Positions 37,236 to 45,768 of a DNA stretch of 64,000 nt are shown here, piece by piece. The notes under the pieces are model-generated. The model made no database searches. It saw nothing but the letters and a program-made list of their open reading frames with translations, and was not told where the DNA came from. Every line of letters starts with the position of its first letter. The stretch's first letter is position 1. Source of the stretch: a gamma proteobacterium HdN1 (GTDB taxonomy: Bacteria; Pseudomonadota; Gammaproteobacteria; Pseudomonadales; Ketobacteraceae); contig FP929140.1 of NCBI GenBank assembly GCA_000198515.1, positions 3,012,527-3,076,526 on the forward strand, in the 5' to 3' direction. The position numbers and the translations under genes are program-made.

Positions 37236-39089
37236 ATGAAGTTGATTCCAAACCCCAAGGGGTACTCCAGTCTGGCGGTCTACCTGCGCCTGATGCGCTA
37301 TGTAAAACCCTATCTTGGCCTGTTCGGCCTCAGCATGATCGGGTTTGTGCTGTATGCCGTCACACAACCGGCGTTAGGGCAGCTGATGGAGCTGTTCATT
37401 GACGGCTTGAACGGCAAAAAATACGATCTCACTTATTTGCTCCCCTCCGAAACCAGCCGCGTTGGCGCGTGGCTGATCCAGTGGCCGTTTTGGACCACGG
37501 TGTTAGAAGAAGCCCATGCCGTTGAAGTCGCCTTTTTAATTCCCGCTTTAGTCATTCTGATCTATATCGTGCGCGGCTTCGGCTCCTTTTTGGGCGGTTA
37601 TTTCATGGCGAGGGTGGGCTTTCAGCTTGTGCACACCCTGCGCTGCCAAATGTTCGATCGCATGATTCAGTTGCCTAACCGCTATTTTGAACTCAATAGC
37701 ACCGGGCATTTGATCAGTAAATTCACCTTTAACGTGAACCAAGTCACCGATGCGGTGGCGCGTGCCAGCACCGTTGCCATCCGTGAAGGCGCCACCGTAA
37801 TCGCACTGTTCGTAGCCCTGATCTATCAAAACTGGTTTCTTACCCTATCGTTCATGGCGATAGCACCTATTCTTGCTTTACTGGTAGGCAGCGCCGGCAA
37901 ACGCTTCAAAAAGCTTACCCGTAAAATCCAGATTTCCGTAGGTGACGTCGCGCACGTCACCAAAGAAGTCGTCAGCAGCTTTAGCGTAGTTCGCAGTTTT
38001 GGCGGGGAACGGTTCGAATCCAACCGCTTTCATGATGCCAGTACTCGCAACTGCAAACAGCAGCTCCGCCAGTCCAGATTGCGCGAAACCTTTTCACCGA
38101 TCTTACAGTTCATTGTAGCGCTGGCCATGGCCGGCATGATGTACATGACGCTCACCCTCGCGCACGGCATGACGGCAGGGGAGCTGGTTGCCTACGTTAC
38201 GATGGCAGGCTTATTGCCGCGCCCACTCAAACAGCTAAGTGGCGTGGGTGCGCAAATGCAACGCGGCATTGTCGCGGCGGAAGATGTTTTTCGGCTGCTG
38301 GATCAAGCCTCTGAAAAAGACGAAGGCACCTTCCAAGTCGCACGCGCCGAAGGCAATCTTGAAATCCGCGATCTATCGTTCCGCTACGAAGGCGCAGACC
38401 ATGATGTGCTGCACCAAATCAACCTCCAAGTAAAAGCGGGCGAAATGATCGCCCTCGTGGGTCAGTCAGGTAGCGGTAAAACTACGCTAGTAAACCTGAT
38501 ACAGCGATTTTACGACGTGACACAGGGCGTTATTTGCATCGACGGCATAAAAATCAGTGATTACGCACTGCGTAACCTGCGCCAGCAAATCGCGCAGGTA
38601 AATCAAAATACCATGCTGTTCGACGACACGGTTGCCAACAATATTGCGTATGGAATGGCAGAAAAAGCCGACCGTAAAATAGTAGAACGCGCTGCTGAAG
38701 CCGCTTTTGCCAGTGAGTTTATTTCCCAGCTACCCAAAGGGTTTGACACCAAGATCGGCGAGAACGGCTCCTCGCTCTCTGGTGGGCAGCGCCAGCGTCT
38801 TGCCATTGCGCGCGCCATCTACAAAGATGCCCCCATATTGATTCTGGATGAAGCCACCTCCGCGCTCGACACTGAATCCGAGCGTTATATTCAGCGCGCA
38901 CTGGAGGGTTTGATGCAAGGCCGCACCACCTTAGTGATCGCCCACCGTTTATCTACCATTGAAAAAGCAGACCGCATCGTGGTGATGGAGCAGGGCCGAG
39001 TTGTTGAGATTGGGACTCACGCAGAGCTGATGGCTTCAGGCAAAAGTTACAAAAAGCTACATGATATGCAGTTTCAAGAACTTGCTTAA
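37236..39089 (+). CDS. msbA: Lipid A export ABC transporter MsbA
   Basis: A 617-residue half-transporter that flips core-lipid A across the inner membrane as a homodimer. An N-terminal six-helix domain (about residues 15-340) is followed by the ATPase with Walker A GQSGSGKTTLVN, signature LSGGQRQRLAIARAI, Walker B ILILDEATSALD and the switch His in LVIAHRLSTI. PKGFDTKIGENGSSLSGGQ is typical of MsbA. Family length is normal. It is followed 134 bp later by a hydrolase gene; no lpxK lies next to it in this window. Confidence 0.9.
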   Translation: MKLIPNPKGYSSLAVYLRLMRYVKPYLGLFGLSMIGFVLYAVTQPALGQLMELFIDGLNGKKYDLTYLLPSETSRVGAWLIQWPFWTTVLEEAHAVEVAFLIPALVILIYIVRGFGSFLGGYFMARVGFQLVHTLRCQMFDRMIQLPNRYFELNSTGHLISKFTFNVNQVTDAVARASTVAIREGATVIALFVALIYQNWFLTLSFMAIAPILALLVGSAGKRFKKLTRKIQISVGDVAHVTKEVVSSFSVVRSFGGERFESNRFHDASTRNCKQQLRQSRLRETFSPILQFIVALAMAGMMYMTLTLAHGMTAGELVAYVTMAGLLPRPLKQLSGVGAQMQRGIVAAEDVFRLLDQASEKDEGTFQVARAEGNLEIRDLSFRYEGADHDVLHQINLQVKAGEMIALVGQSGSGKTTLVNLIQRFYDVTQGVICIDGIKISDYALRNLRQQIAQVNQNTMLFDDTVANNIAYGMAEKADRKIVERAAEAAFASEFISQLPKGFDTKIGENGSSLSGGQRQRLAIARAIYKDAPILILDEATSALDTESERYIQRALEGLMQGRTTLVIAHRLSTIEKADRIVVMEQGRVVEIGTHAELMASGKSYKKLHDMQFQELA

Positions 39090-39223
39090 TTTCTGTTCGT
39101 GGTGCATGTTTGATCCTGTGAGTTTTTCGTTATACATGATGTTCTTGATAAAAATTGCTCGCCCGATTATCTCTTAGCTCGATCCGCCAAACATTCTCAT
39201 AATACGAAAAATAGAGGGATCTT

Positions 39224-41296
39224 ATGAAGTACGGCAAACTTGCCGCCATTGTCGGCGCACTCCTTTTAACCGCCTGCTCCGGTGGCTCATCCGACTCTAG
39301 TAACCAATCCTCCGAGCAGACGCCACCCCAAGCCGAAGCGCCCAGCGCCAGCACCCCGCCCGCATCTTCCACCCGTGAAAGTGAAAGCATCGCCGAATTT
39401 GATGCGCTGGGCGATCTTCCTGAAGATGCCGCACCAAAAGGCTTCTACACACGTGATGCCGAGTTTCCCTACATCACCACTAAACCCATGCAGTACATCA
39501 CGCTCTCCAATGGGAAGAAGCTTGCACTGTACGTCACTTATCCTGCAAACAAACGTGGTGTTCCTGCAGAGGGCAAATTTCCGGTGTTGCTGGTGCAAAC
39601 CGCCTATAACATCAACCTGGTCGGCATCCAGCGTGCAATGGGTGGCATTTTGCTTGGCGCACCTGACCCCTATCTAGTCAAACGCGGCTACATTCAGGTT
39701 TCCGTCGATGCATTGGGCACAGGCTCATCACAAGGCGGCTGGGAACTCTTGGGAGCGGGTGAGCAGCAAGGCTATGCCGAGGCGGTGGACTGGATCAAAG
39801 AGCAGCCGTGGTATAACGGTAAGATTGGTGTGGCGGGCGCTTCGTATATGGCGATCAGCTCGCTGTTCACCGCGCAACACCGCCCTGATGACATTCAGGC
39901 TATTATTGCAAGCGTTCCCATGGGAGATGCGCAGCGCGGCACTGTGGGCATCGGAGGCATGCTCAACGGTGTGTTCATGAGCAACTGGATGACGCTGACA
40001 CAAATAACCACCGTGGTAAATGCCGCAGCCGTACTTCGTAACCCGCGTCTTGCCAATGAAATTACGGCCGCCACACAAGAGCATACCGACCGCATAGATG
40101 ATTATTACCTGCCGCTCGTAAACGACGCCCTGACTGGCGCGCCTTACCTGACTTACGACAACGAATTCTGGCGGGTTCGTTCACCCTTGGAAAATATCGA
40201 CAAGGTTAAAGCGCCTACGATGATCTTTGGTGCCCTAGACGATATTTTCCAACGCGATGAGCCCCAGCTTTATGAGCGCCTGAAAAAGAACGTAGATGCC
40301 CGTCTGGTGGTGTATAGAGGCGACCATATGAGTAACTTCGTGCAAGGTTTTGTCGGGGTGGATCAAGTTCTCCCCTTGCCGTTCCGTGCGTTACAGTGGT
40401 TTGACAAACACCTGAAGGGTATGGATACACACGTGGAGGACATCCCGCCGGTAGCGCAGTACGTTAAAAACTCGGGCACGCGTTTTCCGACGGGCTTTGA
40501 CTTTCCTGGCGACTGGCCGCATCCGCAGCTTACGCCCGAGCGTTGGTTTCTGCACGGGGATTTAACGGTTTCCAAAACGGCGCCTGCCAGCGTCGAAGCG
40601 AGCCAAAGCATGGCCGCCGCTCCCGCGCCGGATATTTCGTATGGCAAATCAAAAGACGGCAGCTCACTGATATTCCACCTCACCTTGAACGATGGAAGTA
40701 AATGCTCACCGAGCTTCCGGCAATGGTCATTGGGAGGGAACGTCCTAGACCCCATGTCTTGCCGTTACGGCACCAACAAGGTGGAGGCGAATGCACTGAA
40801 CTACGAAAGCGCAGTGCTAGATGCGGATTACTACATCAACGGCCCGATTCAAGCCGACATCTGGATGGAAAGCAGTGCCCACGAAGCGGTGCTTTCCGTG
40901 CGTATCGACGAGGTTTCGAAAAACGGCAAGAAGACCGTACCGCTCACCAATGGCATGCTGTTGGCTTCGGCCCGTGCGGTAGACGAGAGCCGGTCACGCT
41001 TCATTAAAGGCGAGATGATACAACCTTTCCATCCGTTCACCGAAGCGGCCGAGCAGCCGGTAGTGCCGGGGCAAGTGATGAAAATGCAGGTAGAGGTGTT
41101 CCCCACCAGCGCGATCCTTCGTAAGGGTCATAAACTGCGGATTTCCATTGCGCCCAGTAACGATGCACAGGGTATCTTGAACCTACCGCGCCAAGCACTT
41201 GCCGCCGGTGGGGTCAGCAAGATCCATGTGAGCCCACAATATCCCTCAAGCGTTGTACTGCCGATGGTGCCATTGGATAGCGCTGTGCCGCAGTGA
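39224..41296 (+). CDS. CocE/NonD family lipoprotein hydrolase
   Basis: A 690-residue exported hydrolase of the X-Pro dipeptidyl-peptidase S15/cocaine-esterase family. The lipobox LLTAC is at residues 15-19, followed by a Ser/Pro/Ala-rich linker. The alpha/beta-hydrolase core has the nucleophile in VAGASYMAIS, acid in IFGALDDIFQ and His in YRGDHMSNF. The C-terminal jelly-roll (from about residue 440) is typical of this family, ending PSSVVLPMVPLDS. AGAGGGA lies before the ATG. The substrate (peptide, ester or antibiotic) is unknown. Confidence 0.9.
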   Translation: MKYGKLAAIVGALLLTACSGGSSDSSNQSSEQTPPQAEAPSASTPPASSTRESESIAEFDALGDLPEDAAPKGFYTRDAEFPYITTKPMQYITLSNGKKLALYVTYPANKRGVPAEGKFPVLLVQTAYNINLVGIQRAMGGILLGAPDPYLVKRGYIQVSVDALGTGSSQGGWELLGAGEQQGYAEAVDWIKEQPWYNGKIGVAGASYMAISSLFTAQHRPDDIQAIIASVPMGDAQRGTVGIGGMLNGVFMSNWMTLTQITTVVNAAAVLRNPRLANEITAATQEHTDRIDDYYLPLVNDALTGAPYLTYDNEFWRVRSPLENIDKVKAPTMIFGALDDIFQRDEPQLYERLKKNVDARLVVYRGDHMSNFVQGFVGVDQVLPLPFRALQWFDKHLKGMDTHVEDIPPVAQYVKNSGTRFPTGFDFPGDWPHPQLTPERWFLHGDLTVSKTAPASVEASQSMAAAPAPDISYGKSKDGSSLIFHLTLNDGSKCSPSFRQWSLGGNVLDPMSCRYGTNKVEANALNYESAVLDADYYINGPIQADIWMESSAHEAVLSVRIDEVSKNGKKTVPLTNGMLLASARAVDESRSRFIKGEMIQPFHPFTEAAEQPVVPGQVMKMQVEVFPTSAILRKGHKLRISIAPSNDAQGILNLPRQALAAGGVSKIHVSPQYPSSVVLPMVPLDSAVPQ

Positions 41297-41327
41297 GCAC
41301 TGACGAAAAAAAGAAGGGGAGTTCCCC

Positions 41328-41357
41328 GCAGGGCCTAGCGGTATCGCTAGGCCCTGC
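41328..41357 (+). terminator. Strong hairpin after the CocE-type gene
   Basis: A perfect 13-bp stem, GCAGGGCCTAGCG with CGCTAGGCCCTGC, closes a GTAT loop 31 bp after the hydrolase stop. A small GGGGAGTTCCCC hairpin and an A-rich tract precede it. No T-run follows on the plus strand, so it may end transcription inefficiently, or act as an mRNA 3' stabiliser; read from the minus strand it is followed by TTCTTTTTTT. Confidence 0.55.
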
Positions 41358-41479
41358 AAACAAATTGAACCTATAAAAAAGTGAAATATTCACGGCGGGC
41401 CTTTTCGTCAAGAGAGTCTTTATCCAAAGATTTTTTGCGTGTAGCCGCCTGTTTAACGCTGTAGAGATTGGATTTTGCG

Positions 41480-42238
41480 ATGAACTCTCAAGAGAACGGA
41501 TTCTCCTGCTGTGCCATTATTCCCGTATATAATCACGAGCATGCAATCGCTGATGTTGTTGCGCAGGTGTCGCAATCGGGGCTTTTTTGCTTGCTCGTTG
41601 ATGATGGAAGCGAGCCCTCTTGCGCAGATGCGCTGGATAAAATTGTCCAGAATGACCCTCAACGCGTCGATTTGATACGCTTGGCGGCCAATCAAGGCAA
41701 AGGTAGCGCGTGTGTTACCGGCTTTCTTGAAGCGTGGCGACGAGGCTTTACACATGCGCTGCAGGTGGATGCGGATGGCCAGCACGATGCAACCGCCATA
41801 CCGCGCTTTCTAGAGCTGGCTTTTCGCAATCCAGATACCGTGATTAGCGGTTATGCCGTGTACGATCATAGCGTTCCCAAAAGCCGTATGATTGGCCGCT
41901 ATGTTACGCATGCATGGGTGTGGATCAATACGCTCTCCTTGGCGATTCGCGACTCCATGTGTGGTTTTCGCTGCTATCCTCTGGAAAAAACGGTTCACCT
42001 GATCAATCGCTCCACCATCGGGGCACGCATGAATTTTGACACCGATATTATCGTCAAGCTGCACTGGATGGGCGCATCGGTGATTAACGCTCCTGTTCAG
42101 GTAACCTACCCGCTGGATGGGGTATCTCACTTTCGTGTGTTGCAGGATAACCTGCAGATTTCTGGGATGCACGCCATGCATTTTTTTGGCATGTTATTGC
42201 GCTTGCCGCGACTTCTGCTTCGCATGCTGCCTGCTTAG
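41480..42238 (+). CDS. Glycosyltransferase family 2, aryl polyene type
   Basis: A 252-residue GT2 enzyme. CAIIPVYNHEHAIADVV and LLVDDGSEPSC form the nucleotide-binding start, LQVDADGQHDATAIPRFLE the DxD metal site, and DSMCGFRCYPL the acceptor loop. This matches the short GT2 enzymes that accompany APE clusters and are taken to decorate the polyene lipid. It lies across from the end of the APE operon, on the opposite strand, with a hydrolase gene and a vapBC cassette between. The ATG at 41480 is used; a TTG upstream is unlikely. The next gene starts 41 bp later. Confidence 0.8.
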   Translation: MNSQENGFSCCAIIPVYNHEHAIADVVAQVSQSGLFCLLVDDGSEPSCADALDKIVQNDPQRVDLIRLAANQGKGSACVTGFLEAWRRGFTHALQVDADGQHDATAIPRFLELAFRNPDTVISGYAVYDHSVPKSRMIGRYVTHAWVWINTLSLAIRDSMCGFRCYPLEKTVHLINRSTIGARMNFDTDIIVKLHWMGASVINAPVQVTYPLDGVSHFRVLQDNLQISGMHAMHFFGMLLRLPRLLLRMLPA

Positions 42239-42278
42239 CGTAATATCCATGGATTGTAGTTCGAAGTAATTTTGCCAA

Positions 42279-43667
42279 ATGATTATTTCTTTGTTGTGGC
42301 GAAAAGCGCTATTTTTTGCCTGTATTCTAGCCCTTACCGCCTGTTCGAATCGTTACCTCTACGATCCCGCGCAAGCTGTCTCTCGGCTGGAAGTTGCTTC
42401 CGCTTGTACGGTAGAAACGAATACGCATCAATGGGAAAATCACCTTGATGCGCAGAGCATCAAAGATGAAGTAGACCGGCTCGCGAATCCTTTGGTTATG
42501 AGCCACGAAAATGTTGGGGTGGTCGTTTCGGTTTCGGTAGCGGAATCTGCGCCACAGACGTTTCACTACGGCTATAAAAATCTTGCTCGGCACCAGCAAA
42601 TGACCAACGATACGGTGCTTGCCTTAGGGTCGGTTACAAAATCACTCGTAGTTTCGCTGCTTTTGGTTCTGGATCAAAAGGGCCTGATTTCGCTAGACGA
42701 TTCGATTGGAAATTATCTGCCGCCACAGATGCCCTTGGTGGACCCTCGCATTGCCAAGATTACGTTTCGTCAGTTGGCGAGCCATAAGTCTGGGCTGCCA
42801 CGAGAGCCGGTCGAGTTGGAGAGCTTGGAAAAACTCCTGAAATACACATTTACCGGCGAAAATATCTATTCCCACTTGAGCGATCGTTATCTTTTTACCT
42901 ATCTACAAACTTTAACCCTCCCTCCAGATGATGAAATAAAACCAATCTATTCCAATATGGGATTGGGGATTCTTGCTTATTCAATTGAGCGGCATATGGG
43001 GCAGAATTTGCAGTCGCTGCTAAATGAACACCTTTTTCGCCCACTCGGTATGAGTAGCTCCACCCTAGTTCGAGCAGATGTTGATCCTAGCCGGATTGCG
43101 ATGGGCTATTCTGGCGACCAGCCTTATTTTATGCGTCGTAATACAGCGTTGCCCAACTGGACGTTTAGCCCCGTAATGATTGGAACCGGTGGCGCTTATT
43201 CAACCGCACCCGATTTAATGCGGTTTCTGCGAGCCCACTTGGGTTATTTGCCAGAGGTGGATTCAGCAACCGCTGCTGCTACCAACAGCACTACCACGAC
43301 AACCGAAAGCGTATTGCCCGAACACGCTATGCTCGATGAGCGCAATGCATTAGTCGAAGCGCTGAAGCCCTCGCGCGCCATCGTGGCCCATCACCGCAAG
43401 CAGTACCTTACGATGGGCTGGTATGTCGAAAACGTCTTGCCAGGCCATAAGCCCGTCTATTTCTATCATGGCATGATTAGCGGATTTAACGCATATATAG
43501 GCTTTGAACCCAGCCAAAAAATTGCCGTGGTGGTACTTCGCAATAACTTTAATTGGGAAGATAAAATCGGCCACAACCTGCTTGCACGCCTATCGCTCGC
43601 CAAGCAGCAGTCAGATCAACGCTGCTTGGCCAAAGCGATGGAGTCGGGGAGTTTGGCCGGGCGGTGA
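42279..43667 (+). CDS. Serine beta-lactamase-like hydrolase, lipoprotein
   Basis: A 462-residue class C beta-lactamase-related serine hydrolase. An N-terminal signal with lipobox (ILALTAC) anchors it at the membrane. The catalytic SxxK is in LGSVTKSLVVS and the YxN motif in IYSNMGLGI; the third motif is replaced by HGMISGFNAYIG, as in esterase/peptidase members. About 15 Thr/Ala-rich residues (TAAATNSTTTTTES) interrupt the C-terminal half, probably an exposed loop. It may share the transcript of the GT2 gene. True substrate unknown; esterase or cell-wall peptide hydrolysis are options. Confidence 0.85.
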   Translation: MIISLLWRKALFFACILALTACSNRYLYDPAQAVSRLEVASACTVETNTHQWENHLDAQSIKDEVDRLANPLVMSHENVGVVVSVSVAESAPQTFHYGYKNLARHQQMTNDTVLALGSVTKSLVVSLLLVLDQKGLISLDDSIGNYLPPQMPLVDPRIAKITFRQLASHKSGLPREPVELESLEKLLKYTFTGENIYSHLSDRYLFTYLQTLTLPPDDEIKPIYSNMGLGILAYSIERHMGQNLQSLLNEHLFRPLGMSSSTLVRADVDPSRIAMGYSGDQPYFMRRNTALPNWTFSPVMIGTGGAYSTAPDLMRFLRAHLGYLPEVDSATAAATNSTTTTTESVLPEHAMLDERNALVEALKPSRAIVAHHRKQYLTMGWYVENVLPGHKPVYFYHGMISGFNAYIGFEPSQKIAVVVLRNNFNWEDKIGHNLLARLSLAKQQSDQRCLAKAMESGSLAGR

Positions 43668-43808
43668 TCCCCTTTGTGTCAACCTAAGCCTGCACCGTCG
43701 CAGCAGGCTCCTGTTTTCATCCGCAAAGGACAAAAATCCAAAACGAATTAGGCGGTAATTGTCAACCGGATTATGATGGGACAGCCTTGGCCCTCCACGT
43801 TATGTGTG

Positions 43809-43843
43809 TTGACTAGGTCAATCGATGTGGGTATCGTAATACC
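43809..43843 (+). promoter_or_regulatory. vapBC promoter with overlapping operator palindrome
   Basis: TTGACT (43809-43814) and TATCGT (43832-43837) are 17 bases apart. The -10 region lies in a palindrome, GGTAT-CGTA-ATACC (43830-43843), a likely site for autorepression by the AbrB-type antitoxin, as is usual for these modules. Confidence 0.5.
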
Positions 43844-43867
43844 GAAGTCGTATCGATGGGTGATGTT

Positions 43868-44074
43868 ATGACGACAGTAACTGTTTCTCCGAAGTATCAG
43901 GTTGTAATTCCTAAGGAAATCCGTGAATCGATGGGCATCGTATCTGGCCAGAAAGTCCAGATCATGTCCTACCAAGGGCGAATTGAGATCATTCCTCTCA
44001 AGCCAATGGAGGAAATGAAGGGCTTTCTCAAGGGTATCGACACTTCCGTTGTTAGGGAAGAAGATCGGGTATGA
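43868..44074 (+). CDS. vapB: AbrB/MazE-type antitoxin (VapB)
   Basis: A 68-residue swapped-hairpin DNA-binding protein. TTVTVSPKYQVVIPKEIRE is the SpoVT/AbrB signature, with GIVSGQKVQIM and IEIIPLKPM completing the fold; the tail GFLKGIDTSVVREEDRV would bind and block the toxin. ATG 43868 is preferred, with GGTGA before it; ATG 43856 is also in frame. The stop overlaps the toxin start by 4 bp (ATGA), giving coupled translation. The protein should repress its own promoter through the upstream palindrome. Confidence 0.9.
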   Translation: MTTVTVSPKYQVVIPKEIRESMGIVSGQKVQIMSYQGRIEIIPLKPMEEMKGFLKGIDTSVVREEDRV

Positions 44075-44451
44075 ATGTCGTTGATTCGTCGGCTTGGCTA
44101 TCGTATTTTGCCGGTGACAGTAACGCCGTAGTATTCTCCGAGCCAGTTGAAAAATTATCGGGGTTGCTTGTGCCGAGTATCACGATCACGGAGGTTTTCA
44201 AGAATGTGCTGCGCCAGCGCGGCGAAGAGGCTGCCTTGATTGTTACCGCGCACATGAAGCAAGGTAAGGTGATCTCTCTGGATTCAGAGTTAGCGATGGA
44301 CGCTGCCAAATTTGGCGTTCTTCATAAACTTCCCTTGGCCGACAGCATTATCTTCGCCACAGCCCAAAAGTACTCCGCTGTGCTTTGGACTCAGGATGAT
44401 GATTTCGAGGGCTTGGTGAATGTCAGGTATATTTCCAAGAAAAGCACATAA
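44071..44451 (+). CDS. vapC: PIN-domain toxin ribonuclease (VapC)
   Basis: A 126-residue PIN-domain RNase. The four acidic positions are visible: D in NVVDSSAWL, E in SITITEVFK, D in LPLADSIIFATA and D in WTQDDDF. VapC toxins cleave tRNA or rRNA when freed from VapB. Translation is coupled to vapB. The stop codon lies in the left arm of an attC-like site, as often seen in integron cassettes. It looks intact. Confidence 0.9.
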   Translation: MNVVDSSAWLSYFAGDSNAVVFSEPVEKLSGLLVPSITITEVFKNVLRQRGEEAALIVTAHMKQGKVISLDSELAMDAAKFGVLHKLPLADSIIFATAQKYSAVLWTQDDDFEGLVNVRYISKKST

Positions 44452-44531
44452 CAAGGCGCTGTTGGTGCCGCTATCGCGGCTGGGACGGCTTATGCTGCGC
44501 TCCAGCCGCCCCCCAAAGCTTGGCGTTATTC
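44446..44531 (+). other. attC-like recombination site
   Basis: About 86 bp with ATAAC (44448-44452) at the left and GTTAT (44525-44529) at the right as complementary outer boxes, the usual three-base unmatched spacer (AAG against GGC on the right), then partly matching inner boxes. The right end, TTGGCGTTAT, has the G-TT crossover context of integron attC sites. The middle holds an imperfect GC-rich hairpin (CGGCTGG with CCAGCCG). It does not perfectly fit the RYYYAAC/GTTRRRY consensus, so the call is moderate. Confidence 0.5.
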
Positions 44532-44541
44532 CCCCCCTCGG

Positions 44542-45768
44542 CTATTTCCAGCGCTTCAGGACTAGTGATGTATTGATGCCGCCAAAGGCAAAGTTATTGC
44601 TCATCACATACTCGTGCTGCATCTTGCGGCCCGTATGCATCAAGTAATCAAGCTCACCACAGCGCCCATCCACCTGATCAAGATTGGCGGTGGGCAAATA
44701 CCAGTCGCGATTCATCATCTCCATGGTCAGCCAGGTTTCGATTGTTCCGCAGGCGCCAAGAGTGTGCCCGAAAAAACCCTTTAGCGAGGAGATTGCAACT
44801 TGGTTGCCGAACAGTCTTGAGGTTGCTTGAGTTTCTGCAATATCACCTTTTTCCGTCGCGGTTCCGTGGCCGTTGACATAGCCTATTGCCGAAGGTGGAA
44901 GGTTTGCGTCTTCAAGCGCAAGGCTCATCGCGCGTTCCATCGTGAGGGTTTCTGGTTTGGTAACGTGGATACCGTCAGAGTTTGTTCCAAACCCAACGAT
45001 TTCCGCGTAGATCTTCGCACCACGTGCTTGGGCGTGGCTAAGCTCTTCCAGAATTAGGGCGCCGCCACCTTCGCCGATTACGAGGCCGTCACGTTGGACA
45101 TCATAGGGGCGTGGCGATAGGTGAGGCGTGTCGTTACGCTGGCTGGTTGCGTAGAGGTTGTCGAATACCATGGCTTCCGATACGCAGAGCTCGTCGGCAC
45201 CGCCTGCAACCATCATGGTTTGCTTGCCAAATTTGATTGCTTCATAGGCAAAGCCGATGCTTTGGCTGCCAGAGGTGCACGCGCTGGAGGAGGGCACTAC
45301 GCGACCTTTTAGGCCGAAGTAGACGCTGATGTTGGCAGCCGCAGTGTGGCTCATGATTTTGATGTAGGCGTTTGCATTGATGCTTGCGCCGTGGATATTC
45401 TGGATTGCATTACCAAAAGTGACAATCTCATCGGTGCTGCCCATGGATGAGCCGTAAGCAACGCCCATGTTGCCGTCCTGAATGCTTGGGTCACCTAGCA
45501 AGCCTGCATCTTGGAGGGCAGTTTCAGCGGCGCTTACTGCGAGTTTGCTCACTCGCCCCATGCTGCGTGTCTGTTTTCGCGACCAGTGTTCAGGAATATC
45601 AAAGTCCAGAATAGGGCCCGCCAAGCGCGTATTGAGCTCCTGATAGCGATCCCATTCTTTCATGTAGACGATGCCCGTTTTGCCGGCATTGATCTCGCGG
45701 ATAATGCTATCCCAGTCTTTTCCTAGCGAGGTGTGCGCACCCTTTCCGGTAATGACTACGCGTCTCAT
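44542..45768 (-). CDS. Beta-ketoacyl-ACP synthase, ApeR type
   Basis: A 408-residue ketosynthase and the last gene of the APE operon. Start MRRVVITGKGAHTSLG; nucleophile Cys in SSSACTSGSQSIG, and two His residues in GHGTATEKGD and FFGHTLGACG, so all three catalytic residues are kept. FGGINTSLVL closes the fold. It should condense malonyl units during polyene assembly. Its ATG overlaps the stop of the ketoreductase gene by one base (TAATG). The frame extends upstream, but that part belongs to the preceding gene's sequence. The vapBC cassette ends 10 bp downstream of its stop. Confidence 0.9.
   Translation of the reverse strand: MRRVVITGKGAHTSLGKDWDSIIREINAGKTGIVYMKEWDRYQELNTRLAGPILDFDIPEHWSRKQTRSMGRVSKLAVSAAETALQDAGLLGDPSIQDGNMGVAYGSSMGSTDEIVTFGNAIQNIHGASINANAYIKIMSHTAAANISVYFGLKGRVVPSSSACTSGSQSIGFAYEAIKFGKQTMMVAGGADELCVSEAMVFDNLYATSQRNDTPHLSPRPYDVQRDGLVIGEGGGALILEELSHAQARGAKIYAEIVGFGTNSDGIHVTKPETLTMERAMSLALEDANLPPSAIGYVNGHGTATEKGDIAETQATSRLFGNQVAISSLKGFFGHTLGACGTIETWLTMEMMNRDWYLPTANLDQVDGRCGELDYLMHTGRKMQHEYVMSNNFAFGGINTSLVLKRWK

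Larger units (their letters stand above)
43748..44525 (+). mobile_element. Probable lone integron gene cassette carrying vapBC
   Basis: The segment has the form of an integron cassette: it begins with TTAGGC (a TTRRRY cassette start), carries a promoter and a toxin-antitoxin pair in one orientation, and ends with an attC-like imperfect palindrome whose left arm overlaps the toxin stop codon. No integron integrase, attI or second cassette lies in the window, so this would be a solitary insertion at a secondary site. Toxin-antitoxin pairs with their own promoter are common cassette contents. The call is inference from site structure. Confidence 0.5.
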
